From an uncultured Pseudomonadales bacterium (GTDB lineage: Bacteria; Pseudomonadota; Gammaproteobacteria; Pseudomonadales; Azotimanducaceae), in assembly GCA_958296025.1 (NCBI GenBank), contig OY282430.1, positions 3,710,477 through 3,774,476 of the forward strand: a stretch of DNA of 64,000 bases, written 5' to 3'. Every line of letters starts with the position of its first letter. The stretch's first letter is position 1. Shown piece by piece: positions 19,865-27,518 of the stretch. The translations under genes were made by a program, and so were the position numbers. The notes below the pieces were generated by a model. That model had not been told where the DNA came from and searched no databases. It saw only the letters and a list, made by a program, of their open reading frames with translations.

Positions 19865-20050
19865 TTAAGACTTCTTGCCCTTGCTGAGCACGATGTGGCG
19901 CGGCCCCGCGTTGCCGCGCCAGCCGCTTACCCCTGCCGGGATCACTTGGATTTTGTTGCCTGCCGCAAGGAAGGCTTGCACATCTTCAGCGATGGTTTGG
20001 CGGGCGTCCGCGGACGACAGCTTTTGCTGCCGCTTAGTTTTTTTTGCCAT
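19865..20050 (-). CDS. Small basic conserved-looking protein
   Basis: This 61-residue ORF on the minus strand is lysine/arginine-rich at both ends and has an ordered centre: AEDVQAFLAAGNKIQVIPAGVSG. Small proteobacterial proteins with a similar ED-x-AFL-x2-GG-x-I-x2-IP-x-GVSG pattern are known to me as uncharacterised proteins, so I think it is real. It has no membrane segment or signal peptide. It stands alone, convergent with glmM and divergent from hppA. A nucleic-acid-binding role is possible from its charge but unproven. Confidence 0.7.
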   Translation of the reverse strand: MAKKTKRQQKLSSADARQTIAEDVQAFLAAGNKIQVIPAGVSGWRGNAGPRHIVLSKGKKS

Positions 20051-20325
20051 GTCGGGACCGTTGGTTAGTTGCTTCGAGAAGCGCTTCGTGCCTTCCCCCT
20101 TATTGATTCGGTCCAGGCGAGTTCCATCCTCAAGATAAGCGAAAATCGAATCCGAAAGGACCGTTTGCAGCCATTCGGCAAGGTCATGCTAACAGACCGA
20201 AGCGGAATGGCCAAATCGCGCCGCCCGTGCATTGAACCGCACTGTTATCATACGCGCCGCCGGCGGGGGGCTTGACAATCCCGCCGCAAAGCCGAACCTC
20301 ACACCAGCCAGCACAAGGACAGCAC

Positions 20326-22359
20326 ATGACGGACCTTACCCTGATGCCGCCCGCCCTCGGCGTGGTTGGGCTAATCGCCGCGTTCATCATCTACGCGCTA
20401 GTCAAGCGCTATGACGAAGGCGATGAGGCCATCCAGAAAATCGCGGACGCCATTCACTCCGGCGCGATGGTGTTCATGCGCCGGGAGTACAGCATGTTGG
20501 CGTTGTTCGCCGCCTTGTTGCTGGTGCTGCTGTTCTTTTCCGGCTTGGGCGTGGAGACGATTTGGGCCTTCGTCGCTGGGGCGTTGTCCTCGGCCGGGGC
20601 TGGCTGGATCGGCATGTACACGGCCACCAAGGCCAACGTCCGCACCACCGCCGCCGCCCACAGCCAAGGGCCGGCGGCGGCGCTGTCCGTGGCCTTCTTC
20701 GGCGGCTCCATCATGGGCTTGGCGGTGGCCTCCCTGGGGTTAATGGGCCTCGGCCTGGTCTATTACTTCTTCGGCGGAGACCCGGAGACCGCCCACCATA
20801 TCCACGGCTTCGGCATGGGGGCCTCCACGGTGGCGTTGTTCTCCCGGGTGGGCGGCGGCATCTACACCAAGAGCGCCGACGTGGGCGCGGACTTGGTGGG
20901 TAAAGTGGAGGCCGGCATCCCGGAGGACGATCCGCGCAATCCCGGCGTGATCGCGGATAACGTGGGGGACAACGTTGGGGATGTGGCCGGCATGGGGTCG
21001 GACATCTTCGAGTCCTACTGCGGTTCGATGATCGCCACCATCGCCATCGCCGCCACCTTGGCGACGGGCAGCGTGGCGGCCTTGGCCCCAGGCATGACGG
21101 AGGGCGACGGCAAGGCGGCGCTGATGTTCCTGCCCTTGGCGATGGCCTCCACCGGGTTGATCTGCTCCATCATCGGCATCGGCATCGTCCGTTCCCGCTC
21201 CAGCGCCGCCCCGGCACTGGCGTTGCGCATCGGCATGATCGCCACGCCCTTGCTGTTCATGGCCGCCTCCTACTTTGTGATCGGGCAAATCGGCGTCTCC
21301 ACCGACATCTGGTGGGCCTTGGTGTTCGGCTCGGTCGGCGGCGTCGTCATCGGGCTGGTCACCGAGTACTACACCTCAGCAAAGCCGGTCATCCGCATCG
21401 CCAAGGCCGGGGAGACCGGCGCCGCCACCGTGATGATCACCGGGTTGGCGGTAGGCATGCAGTCCGTGGTGGTGCCGCTGCTGGCGATATGCGCCATCAT
21501 CCTGGTCTCCACCACCTTAGCTGGGCTGTACGGGGTGGGCATCGCCGCCGTGGGGCTGCTCGCCACCGTGGGCATGACCATGGCTGTAGATGCCTACGGG
21601 CCGGTGGCGGACAACGCCGGTGGCATCGCCGAAATGGGCGGCCTCGGTGAGGAAACCCGTAAAATCACGGATTCTCTGGATGAGTTGGGCAACACCACCG
21701 CCGCCATGGGCAAGGGCTTCGCCATCGGCGCCGCGGCCTTGGCCGCCCTGGCCATCATCGCCGCCTACGTCGAGACCATTCAGTTCAAGACCGGCGGCGA
21801 GTTCACCCTCCACCTCGGCAACCCGGACGTGCTGATCGGGCTGTTCATCGGCGGCCTCACCCCCTTCCTCATCGCCAGCATCACCATGACTGCGGTGGGC
21901 GATGCAGCCATGGAAATGATTCAGGAGATCCGCCGTCAGTTCCGCGAAATCCCCGGCCTCTTGGAGGGCAAGGCGGAGCCGGACACCGAGAAGTGCGTGG
22001 ACATCGCCACCTCCGCCGCCTTGAAGCGCATGCTGCTGCCGGGCGCCATCGCCGTGGCGGTGCCGCCGCTGGTGGGCTTCGGCCTCAGCCCGGAGGCATT
22101 GGGCGGCACCCTGGGCGGCGGCCTGCTCGGCTGTGTCCTGTTGGCGCTGACCATGGCCAACGCCGGCGGCGCTTGGGACAACGCCAAGAAATACGTCGAA
22201 AAGGGCAACCTAGGCGGCAAAGGCTCCGACGTTCACGCCGCCACGGTGGTGGGCGACACGGTGGGCGACCCCTTCAAGGACACCTCCGGGCCCAGCATGA
22301 ACATCCTCATCAACGTCATGGCGATTGTCAGCTTGGTGATCGCGCCGCTGCTGGTTTAG
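20326..22359 (+). CDS. hppA: Membrane-bound ion-translocating pyrophosphatase
   Basis: HppA hydrolyses cytoplasmic pyrophosphate and pumps H+ or Na+ across the inner membrane, saving the energy of PPi. The 677-residue protein has about 15-16 membrane helices. It has the PPi-binding sequences [30 protein letters not shown] and the C-terminal [18 protein letters not shown] (read in parts). The helix around [10 protein letters not shown] has Ala where K+-independent enzymes have Lys, so it should be the K+-stimulated type; I cannot assign H+ or Na+ safely. The ATG at 20326 is chosen over an upstream extension. The other PPi enzyme, PPi-PFK, lies 7.6 kb away, on the far side of an accessory insertion. 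Confidence 0.96.
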   Translation: MTDLTLMPPALGVVGLIAAFIIYALVKRYDEGDEAIQKIADAIHSGAMVFMRREYSMLALFAALLLVLLFFSGLGVETIWAFVAGALSSAGAGWIGMYTATKANVRTTAAAHSQGPAAALSVAFFGGSIMGLAVASLGLMGLGLVYYFFGGDPETAHHIHGFGMGASTVALFSRVGGGIYTKSADVGADLVGKVEAGIPEDDPRNPGVIADNVGDNVGDVAGMGSDIFESYCGSMIATIAIAATLATGSVAALAPGMTEGDGKAALMFLPLAMASTGLICSIIGIGIVRSRSSAAPALALRIGMIATPLLFMAASYFVIGQIGVSTDIWWALVFGSVGGVVIGLVTEYYTSAKPVIRIAKAGETGAATVMITGLAVGMQSVVVPLLAICAIILVSTTLAGLYGVGIAAVGLLATVGMTMAVDAYGPVADNAGGIAEMGGLGEETRKITDSLDELGNTTAAMGKGFAIGAAALAALAIIAAYVETIQFKTGGEFTLHLGNPDVLIGLFIGGLTPFLIASITMTAVGDAAMEMIQEIRRQFREIPGLLEGKAEPDTEKCVDIATSAALKRMLLPGAIAVAVPPLVGFGLSPEALGGTLGGGLLGCVLLALTMANAGGAWDNAKKYVEKGNLGGKGSDVHAATVVGDTVGDPFKDTSGPSMNILINVMAIVSLVIAPLLV

Positions 22360-22387
22360 GCGGTCGCCCCAAGCGATCTAGCCCCTC

Positions 22388-23620
22388 ATGCCGAAAGCGC
22401 GAAAACGCCGCAATCCTTTCACCCCAGGGGACGGCGCACTGCCGCCCTACCTGGCCGGCCGCGAAAAGGAGCAGGCCGCGTTGCTGCGCATGGTGCAGGA
22501 CGTAGCCTCCGGGTATGTTCCGCCGCACAACGTTCTCATATCCGCGCCGCGTGGCAACGGCAAGACGGTTTTGCTGCACTGGACGGCCAACCAAGCGCGG
22601 GAGCGGGGAGTAAACGTCGTCATGGCCTCAGCATCCGAACTTCGGAGTGCCGCGGCGCTGATGCGGGCCACCTTGGGCAACACGGCGGCGGAGTCCGCCC
22701 AAGTCCGCACTGGTCGCACACTGGGCGCCAAGGCCGGGTTGACCGCCAATTTGGCGCATGAGTCCACTATGGCAACACCCCCTATGGGGGCCTATGAGTG
22801 GCGGCTGGCCCTGACTGAGGCATACCGGCAAAAACCGCTCCTTTTGATTGTGGATGAAGGGCATTTGCTGCCTGCCGAGGTCGCCAATCTTCTGTTTAAC
22901 GCCAGCCAATCCATTCGGGGTGAGGGTGCGCCCTTGCTGCTCGTTGTCGCCGGAACGCCGGACTTGGAGGATGCGTTGGCGAAAGCGGATGTTTCATTCG
23001 GAGACCGCTTGGGTGCGGATGGCGACCTACGACCCGGCCTGTTGGACTGTGCTGCCGCCGGCACCGCCGTCAGTGTGCCCTTGCGTGAACAAGGCATCGC
23101 CGTTGACAAGGATGCTTTGGACGCCATTGTCGAGAACGCTCAGGGCTACCCCTACTTCCTGCAGCTATGGGGGCAGGTTGCCTATGAGCAGTTGGCTGAA
23201 GGCAGTGAGCGCATGACCCTTGCACAGGTCCAACAAGCCTTCCCAACTGTGCAAGAGACTCGTTTGCAATACTACGGCCAACGGCTGCGCGAAATTCAAC
23301 AGGCGGACATGATGGACATCTGCGCCCGCTTCGCCCGCGACATGGCGCAAAGTGAGCAATCCGGCGACCTAGCGCAACTGAAGGACTGGGACGCGATGCG
23401 CAGCATTCAGGCCGCTCTGCAAGCAAAGGGTGTGCAAGCCGACACGCCGGGCTGCGCCGCCGTGCAAGACGCCATGCGCCGCATCAAGCACTGGGGCTTT
23501 GCCGTGCCCAGCACCGACCTGGCCCACTGGCTGCCCGGCATCCCCAGCCTGATGGCGCATGTGCAACAACGCGCCGAAGATGCAGGAATTCTGCCACCGC
23601 AGCCGTCCGCACGGGGCTAG
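22388..23620 (+). CDS. AAA ATPase of unknown function (member of a facing paralogous pair)
   Basis: This 410-residue ATPase has the order GREKEQAALL (24-33), Walker A APRGNGKT (53-60), Walker B LLLIVDEGH (151-159) and the sensor-like VVAGTPDL (187-193). A helical C-terminal half has GYPYFLQLWGQ and ends in a winged-helix-like stretch (RIKHWGFAVPST, GIPSLMAHV). The lid and wing resemble ORC/Cdc6-like or STAND-type ATPases. It starts 28 bp after hppA, so it may be read through from that gene. It faces a related ATPase on the other strand with only 35 bp between stops. No partner effector domain is visible. DNA binding or defence is possible but not shown. Confidence 0.85.
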   Translation: MPKARKRRNPFTPGDGALPPYLAGREKEQAALLRMVQDVASGYVPPHNVLISAPRGNGKTVLLHWTANQARERGVNVVMASASELRSAAALMRATLGNTAAESAQVRTGRTLGAKAGLTANLAHESTMATPPMGAYEWRLALTEAYRQKPLLLIVDEGHLLPAEVANLLFNASQSIRGEGAPLLLVVAGTPDLEDALAKADVSFGDRLGADGDLRPGLLDCAAAGTAVSVPLREQGIAVDKDALDAIVENAQGYPYFLQLWGQVAYEQLAEGSERMTLAQVQQAFPTVQETRLQYYGQRLREIQQADMMDICARFARDMAQSEQSGDLAQLKDWDAMRSIQAALQAKGVQADTPGCAAVQDAMRRIKHWGFAVPSTDLAHWLPGIPSLMAHVQQRAEDAGILPPQPSARG

Positions 23621-23655
23621 AGTGTGGCTGGGAAGCATAAGTCGGGACGCTGGGG

Positions 23656-24861
23656 CTAGTGCCTCAATCCCTGCTGCCCGGCAGGTCCGGGAATGTTTCG
23701 CCTGATGTTCGCCATGAGGCTGGGAATGCCTGCCTCCCATCTGCGCCCGCGTTGCTCGTCGTCGCTCCGCACCTGCGGGGACGGCCAGACCAAGCCGCAG
23801 TGCTTTAGCTGGGTCAACGCCTGCTGCACATTCGCATCCGTCGCCTTGTCGCCCAAGGCGCCCCGCACGGCGTATTCCAGCGTGTGTTCGCTCACCCTGT
23901 CATCGGGCTTCCCGTATAGAGCGGCCACGGTACCGACGACGGCGCTCAGCCCAAGTTTCTTCAACTCTGCCCGCCGTTCATCGTAGTAGGACGTGCGCAC
24001 AGTCGCCGCCTCATGCATGGCCTCCCGGAATTGACCCTCGGACAAGGCTGTCGTCCCTGCCCTGTGCGCCGTCAGCCACAACTGCTCGCCCCATACTTGG
24101 ATGAAGAACGGATACTCCTGGCATTCGGCCAACGCTTCCCTTTCCTGCCCCTCCGAAAGGCGAACGTTGGCATCCTCCAGCGGCGGGACGAGAGCCTCGC
24201 GCGCGCCGGCGGGCGGCAACCTCCCCACAAGCAGCTTTTTCGATCTTGACGCGAAGGTGGCGTTCATGTCATTGACATGGTCCACTAGGTCCGGCGTGCC
24301 CGCCAACACCAGCATGATGCGGTGGTTGGGCGCCAGTTCCTGCCAAGCGTTGAACAAGGCGCACCCCATGTCCACGTCCAGCGTGTGCGCCTCGTCGATC
24401 AGCAGCGCGTAGGCGCTGCCCCCGCGGCACTGCGCCCGCAGCACGTCATGCGGAGTCAAGTCGGAAGGTGGCGTCGGGTTGGTGCGCCGATGCGCCTTGC
24501 GGATGCTTTCTGCCCCCTTGCGCAGCAGATGACCCCATCCGTTCGGCGACAGCGCGTCCATCGCGTGAAGCCCGCTCAACCTCCTTGCTGACAGGCGCAC
24601 CACCTGCAAGTCCTTCCCCATGCTCGCCTTCCGCCATGCCTCTTGGAGCGCATCCTCGAACCACAGCAGCAGGCAGGTCTTGCCGTTGCCCCTAGGGCCC
24701 GTGACCAAAACAGGTGCGCTTGTCCCTCTCGGCGCATCCTTGCGCAGCAGCCTGGAGGCCACAAGGCGCAGGCTCTCCTGTTCCCTCTCCCGTCCACCCA
24801 GCAGGGGCGGCCGTTGGCCCGGCCCTGGTTGGAACGGGCAAAAATCGTCTTCAAGACTCAT
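23656..24861 (-). CDS. AAA ATPase of unknown function (second member of the facing pair)
   Basis: This 401-residue protein is a paralogue of the ATPase at 22.4 kb. It shares, in order, GGREREQESL (22-31), Walker A GPRGNGKT (55-62), Walker B ALLIDEAHTL (152-161), LVLAGTPDLV, EYPFFIQVWGEQLW and the terminal GIPSLMANI. Similarity is spread over the full length but is low between motifs, so the two diverged long ago and probably have different partners or roles. The ATG at 24861 is preferred; five extra codons upstream are possible. Upstream lies ~0.7 kb of structured non-coding DNA. Convergent neighbouring paralogues of this kind are unusual. Confidence 0.85.
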   Translation of the reverse strand: MSLEDDFCPFQPGPGQRPPLLGGREREQESLRLVASRLLRKDAPRGTSAPVLVTGPRGNGKTCLLLWFEDALQEAWRKASMGKDLQVVRLSARRLSGLHAMDALSPNGWGHLLRKGAESIRKAHRRTNPTPPSDLTPHDVLRAQCRGGSAYALLIDEAHTLDVDMGCALFNAWQELAPNHRIMLVLAGTPDLVDHVNDMNATFASRSKKLLVGRLPPAGAREALVPPLEDANVRLSEGQEREALAECQEYPFFIQVWGEQLWLTAHRAGTTALSEGQFREAMHEAATVRTSYYDERRAELKKLGLSAVVGTVAALYGKPDDRVSEHTLEYAVRGALGDKATDANVQQALTQLKHCGLVWPSPQVRSDDEQRGRRWEAGIPSLMANIRRNIPGPAGQQGLRH

Positions 24862-25133
24862 GGTCAGGCGTTGCACTACTTGGGAGGGGCATTACAGGAT
24901 CAAAAATCCTACCCCCCGAAATCCCAGACCCAAACCCCCAAAGCCAGATCACCAAAGCCATCGGCTTCCTAGTCTCCTGCGGCGAAGCCAATTGATCCCG
25001 AAAGATGTGCAACACCAATTCCGGCAAGTGCGGTCTGGCGAAGCCAGAGGCGCAAAGCGCACTTCGGCAAATCGGCAAATTCGCCCCTTGGTTTTTGGGT
25101 CCGCGCAAAATCCTTCCATCATCGATGAGGAAG

Positions 25134-25345
25134 CCGAAGGGCGCCAAACGAAGGCCCTCCGGAGATTACACGTCTAGGCTGGAAGACACCATACGGAGGC
25201 CCAGGAAGCTGCCGCGTCAAGGCTGAAAGGTGCCTAAACCATTGGATCCGTTGGCCAACCGCGCCGAAAGGCACCATACGGAGGCCGCCAGCGTTGCTGC
25301 ATCATGGCCGAAGGGTACCATAGGTTCAGGAGTGCGTTGCCGCGG
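25134..25345. repeat. Degenerate tandem repeat, five units of about 43 bp
   Basis: Units begin near 25134, 25178, 25222, 25263 and 25307 with GCYGRARGG, best followed by CACCATACGGAGGCC. That 15-mer is exact at 25187-25201 and 25272-25286, while units at 25222 and 25307 carry degenerate forms. Starts are 41-45 bases apart. The 'spacers' are unrelated. The decay is too strong for a working CRISPR array. Confidence 0.6.
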
Positions 25346-25421
25346 GAAAGCAGACTGTGAAAGTCTGCGCAACGTGCCGGCACTTACTTTCTTCAAAACG
25401 GGACATTACTGCCCCGGAACG

Positions 25422-25474
25422 GCCTAGACTTGAGAAACCAGGCCGCCACGGTCAACGCAGGCCCAAGTCTAGGC
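25422..25474. repeat. Perfect 11-bp inverted repeat
   Basis: GCCTAGACTTG at 25422-25432 is exactly reverse-complementary to CAAGTCTAGGC at 25464-25474, with a 31-base interval. It can form a long hairpin on either strand. Confidence 0.7.
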
Positions 25475-25501
25475 GATCCTGCAAGCGCCGGTCAACCCGA
25501 T

Positions 25502-25527
25502 AATTCCTTGTCAATCGTCAAGGAATT
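25502..25527. repeat. Perfect 9-bp inverted repeat
   Basis: AATTCCTTG (25502-25510) and CAAGGAATT (25519-25527) flank an 8-base loop. There is no T tract behind it. It could be an operator or an RNA hairpin. Confidence 0.65.
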
Positions 25528-25593
25528 CCGCAGATCGCAACCCCGAAGCACTATCACGCATGGAAGCCGGCCCTAGGCTGGCGCGGGCAAGTC

Positions 25594-25791
25594 ATGGTGT
25601 CCGCTCCGTTGACCAAGGCCGAAATCAAGCGGCAGGAGGCCAGAGGCAGCAAGCGGTTTGTTCGCCGATGGTTCCGGACCCAACAGGCTGCGCACATCGC
25701 CTTGCGGCGAGCCGTTGACCAAGGCGGCCACGTGCGCGAATGCGACCTTGGCGACAACTGCCCGGAGAGGCCCCACATCATCGCCAACTAG
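25594..25791 (+). CDS. Small hypothetical protein, doubtful
   Basis: This 65-residue ORF starts with ATG and is rich in Arg, Lys, Gln and Ala (KAEIKRQEARGSKRFVRRWF), ending CDLGDNCPERPHIIAN. I do not recognise a family and the ribosome-binding site is weak. It shares the 14-mer CCGTTGACCAAGGC twice internally with the terminase gene at 27.9 kb. It may be a remnant of phage DNA or not a gene. Confidence 0.3.
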   Translation: MVSAPLTKAEIKRQEARGSKRFVRRWFRTQQAAHIALRRAVDQGGHVRECDLGDNCPERPHIIAN

Positions 25792-25865
25792 CGGGTTTCA
25801 CCCCGAAACTGTCAAAACCCGCCGAAATCAGGGTTTTTTGGCCCCTAGGCGGATACATCGCCTCT

Positions 25866-25955
25866 CTAGGAAGCCCGTAGCGCGGTTTTCAGGGCATACC
25901 CTATGGCCTTTTTTTGGCATAGGGTCAGTTCAGCGCCCGTCAGAGGGCTTCCTAG
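25866..25955. repeat. 90-bp nested palindrome
   Basis: The outer arms CTAGGAAGCCC (25866-25876) and GGGCTTCCTAG (25945-25955) are perfect over 11 bp. Inside, ACCCTATG (25898-25905) pairs with CATAGGGT (25918-25925) around a loop containing seven T. It lies directly behind the stop of the minus-strand Cys-rich gene. It may be a bidirectional termination structure or a small non-autonomous element. Confidence 0.65.
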
Positions 25956-25960
25956 TGCGC

Positions 25961-26296
25961 CTAAATCCGAACTATCCGCCAGCGGTGAGGATGTTCAGGG
26001 CCGACCAGGTTTGCGCAGAATCTCCCACTGACACCCGTCAACACACAATCGCTTATTCTAGGAGTAGCAATCGTGCGACAGACAAGGTCAGGGTCAGACC
26101 CTTTGTGACAAGCGTGACCCTTTGCCTCCACCCAAAAACGCCCGCCGGCGTAGGTGCAGGAATCGCCGGGGCCCAACTCCAGCCCGACAATGCAGGTGGG
26201 GGGGTCAGTCCCTTGCGGGCTGGCGTACCCTGTCACGGCAGCCAAAGGCAGGGCGACGATGAGCGCCAAGATTCGCGCAATCGCATAGTTGGGCAT
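25961..26296 (-). CDS. Secreted Cys-rich protein, tandem copy 1
   Basis: This 111-residue precursor has a signal peptide (MPNYAIARILALIVALPLAAVTGYA). The mature part carries CIVGLELGPGDSCTYAGG, FWVEAKGHACHKGS, DCVL, FCANLVG and the ending HRWRIVRI, with about seven cysteines that should form disulfides. The LGPG(D/E)SCTY...FWV...FCAN...WRI pattern is a small beta-rich secreted domain that I know only from uncharacterised bacterial proteins. A GAGGAG site precedes the ATG. It lies 429 bp downstream of a near-copy on the same strand; the copies share the 5' leader, signal peptide and most Cys positions. Confidence 0.75.
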   Translation of the reverse strand: MPNYAIARILALIVALPLAAVTGYASPQGTDPPTCIVGLELGPGDSCTYAGGRFWVEAKGHACHKGSDPDLVCRTIATPRISDCVLTGVSGRFCANLVGPEHPHRWRIVRI

Positions 26297-26365
26297 GAGT
26301 AGCTCCTCAAGTGGTTTCCTGTCCGCATATTAGCGCCGGTGAGGGCAGCCGCCTTCACCGTGCGC

Positions 26366-26725
26366 CTACATCCCATCTATCCGCCAACGGTGAGAATCTT
26401 TGGCGACCGGGTTTGCGCAGAATCCCCTGCAAGTCCCTTGTGCGCACCTTAGATCCAACAACACACAGTCGCCCACACGGTCGCCGGTAGGACCATTACA
26501 TGCAGTTCCTCGATCTGCCGAGCTAGACCCCTTGTGACAAGCGGAACCATAGGCCTCTACCCAAAAACTCCCGCCGTCGTAGGTGCAGGACTCGCCGGGG
26601 CCCAACTCCTGCCCGACACCGCAGGTGGGGGGTTCAGTCCCTTGCGGGCTGGCGTACCCTGTCACGGCAGCCAAAGGCAGGGCGACGATGAGCGCCAAGA
26701 TTCGCGCAATCGCATAGTTGGGCAT
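26366..26725 (-). CDS. Secreted Cys-rich protein, tandem copy 2
   Basis: This 119-residue precursor has the same signal peptide as its downstream copy, residue for residue over the first 25. The mature part shares CGVGQELGPGESCTYDGG, FWVEAYGSACHKGS and FCANPVAKDSHRWRI. An 8-residue insertion with extra Cys (LLDLRCAQGTCRG) is the main change. The ATG at 26725 follows the signal peptide and has GAGGAG upstream; the longer ORF start is rejected. The leader DNA (CTCCTCAAGTGG and on) is shared with copy 1 apart from a 3-bp insertion. The pair arose by a recent tandem duplication and is diverging in the mature part rather than the signal peptide. Confidence 0.78.
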   Translation of the reverse strand: MPNYAIARILALIVALPLAAVTGYASPQGTEPPTCGVGQELGPGESCTYDGGSFWVEAYGSACHKGSSSADRGTACNGPTGDRVGDCVLLDLRCAQGTCRGFCANPVAKDSHRWRIDGM

Positions 26726-26861
26726 GAGTAGTAGCTCCTCAAGTGGTTTCCTGTCCGCACAGTCTCCGTTACCCATCCAGCCCGGTCAACCAAAACGGCA
26801 TAGCCTGCCGTTTTCTGGAAGTCCATAGGTTTCCCCGCACCCGCAGGGAGCGTTCGGCGCG

Positions 26862-27038
26862 TCAACGGTATTTGGGGTTGTATTCCTTAGGCCCCTGCAG
26901 AATTTGGACGTCTCTACCGTACTGACCTTTCAGCAGCTCAATCGCATCTTGATAACTTCGGGCCGTGACTACGACCTCAACCGCGTGATTCATTTGGGCA
27001 TTTCGTATCATGGCCTTGAAGTGCTGCACTTCAAACAT
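26862..27038 (-). CDS. Tiny protein, divergent paralogue of the gene at 27183
   Basis: This 58-residue protein reads FEVQHFKAMIRNAQ, then VEVVVTARSYQDAIELLKGQYG and a short polar tail. It shares the pattern V-x-V-A/V-A-x-S-x-x-A-x-E-L-x-x-x-QYG-x-x-V with the next gene on the plus strand. The ATG at 27038 has AAAGGA upstream; a 20-residue extension is rejected. The fold is probably a small beta-alpha-beta unit. I know similar short proteins only as hypothetical proteins of mobile elements. The starts of the two genes are 144 bp apart and divergent. Confidence 0.6.
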   Translation of the reverse strand: MFEVQHFKAMIRNAQMNHAVEVVVTARSYQDAIELLKGQYGRDVQILQGPKEYNPKYR

Positions 27039-27182
27039 GGGTTTTCCTTTTGCCGGATGGGTTGCGGCAATGTAAGACCGCTTGCGCAGGAAGGTCAAGC
27101 CAGAATTGCGCCGAGACGGCTAGACTCCGGCCACCGGCAGGCCTACAATAAATGCTCGCTCACCAACAACGAGGAAACAGGG

Positions 27183-27389
27183 ATGGCTAATCCGCCAGGA
27201 CCACATGGGGCTGTTTTCTATGCGAAGATTCGGATTCCAGGGAGATCAGGAAACGCCCTCTCTGTCCAAATCGTTGCCAAAAGCAGCCAGCACGCGAAAG
27301 AACTTTTTAGGGCGCAATACGGCAGCAATGTCAGTTTTCAGATGTTGCCTAGACAGGAAGTGAACAATAAACCCCCGCCAGGGTGGTAA
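27183..27389 (+). CDS. Tiny protein, divergent paralogue of the gene at 26862
   Basis: This 68-residue protein has FYAKIRIPGR, LSVQIVAKSSQHAKELFRAQYG and NVSFQMLPRQEV, matching its neighbour over about 40 residues. The ATG at 27183 follows GAGGAAACAGGG, a good ribosome-binding site. The residues kept between the pair (hydrophobic strand, Ala/Ser, AxEL, QYG, V) look like a fold core, which supports both as real genes. Function unknown; a shared 144-bp intergenic promoter region suggests co-control. Confidence 0.65.
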   Translation: MANPPGPHGAVFYAKIRIPGRSGNALSVQIVAKSSQHAKELFRAQYGSNVSFQMLPRQEVNNKPPPGW

Positions 27390-27518
27390 CCGCCTCTTTC
27401 AGCACGGGCATGGGCCACCCGGCTTGAGCTCCCTTCCATCGATACCGCAGCCCCAACTTTCGCCCGCGTAATTTTGTCTCAACAGTCCTCTTAGGCAAAA
27501 GGTGCCTTTGAGGATTGG

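Larger units (their letters stand above)
24862..25593. other. Structured, apparently non-coding region with many inverted repeats
   Basis: No convincing gene is seen in these 732 bases. Hairpins are unusually dense: AGGAT/ATCCT (24896-24910); TCTGGC-GAA-GCCAGA (25034-25048) directly followed by GCGC-AAA-GCGC (25050-25060); GCAGACT/AGTCTGC (25350-25368); the palindrome GTGCCGGCAC (25374-25383); an 11-bp inverted repeat at 25422-25474; and a 9-bp one at 25502-25527. A degenerate tandem repeat occupies about 25134-25345. Together they suggest one or more structured RNAs, or the scar of a replication/transfer element. Confidence 0.55.

Noticed and set aside
20040-20325. Promoter TTGACA near 20274 for hppA
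   Set aside because: A good -35 hexamer is present, but no acceptable -10 box lies 16-18 bp further on.
25134-25345. CRISPR array
   Set aside because: The units are too degenerate, only a 15-mer is exact in two of five units, and no cas gene is in the window.
24862-25593. Retron or diversity-generating element from the hairpin-rich DNA
   Set aside because: No reverse transcriptase gene occurs in the window.
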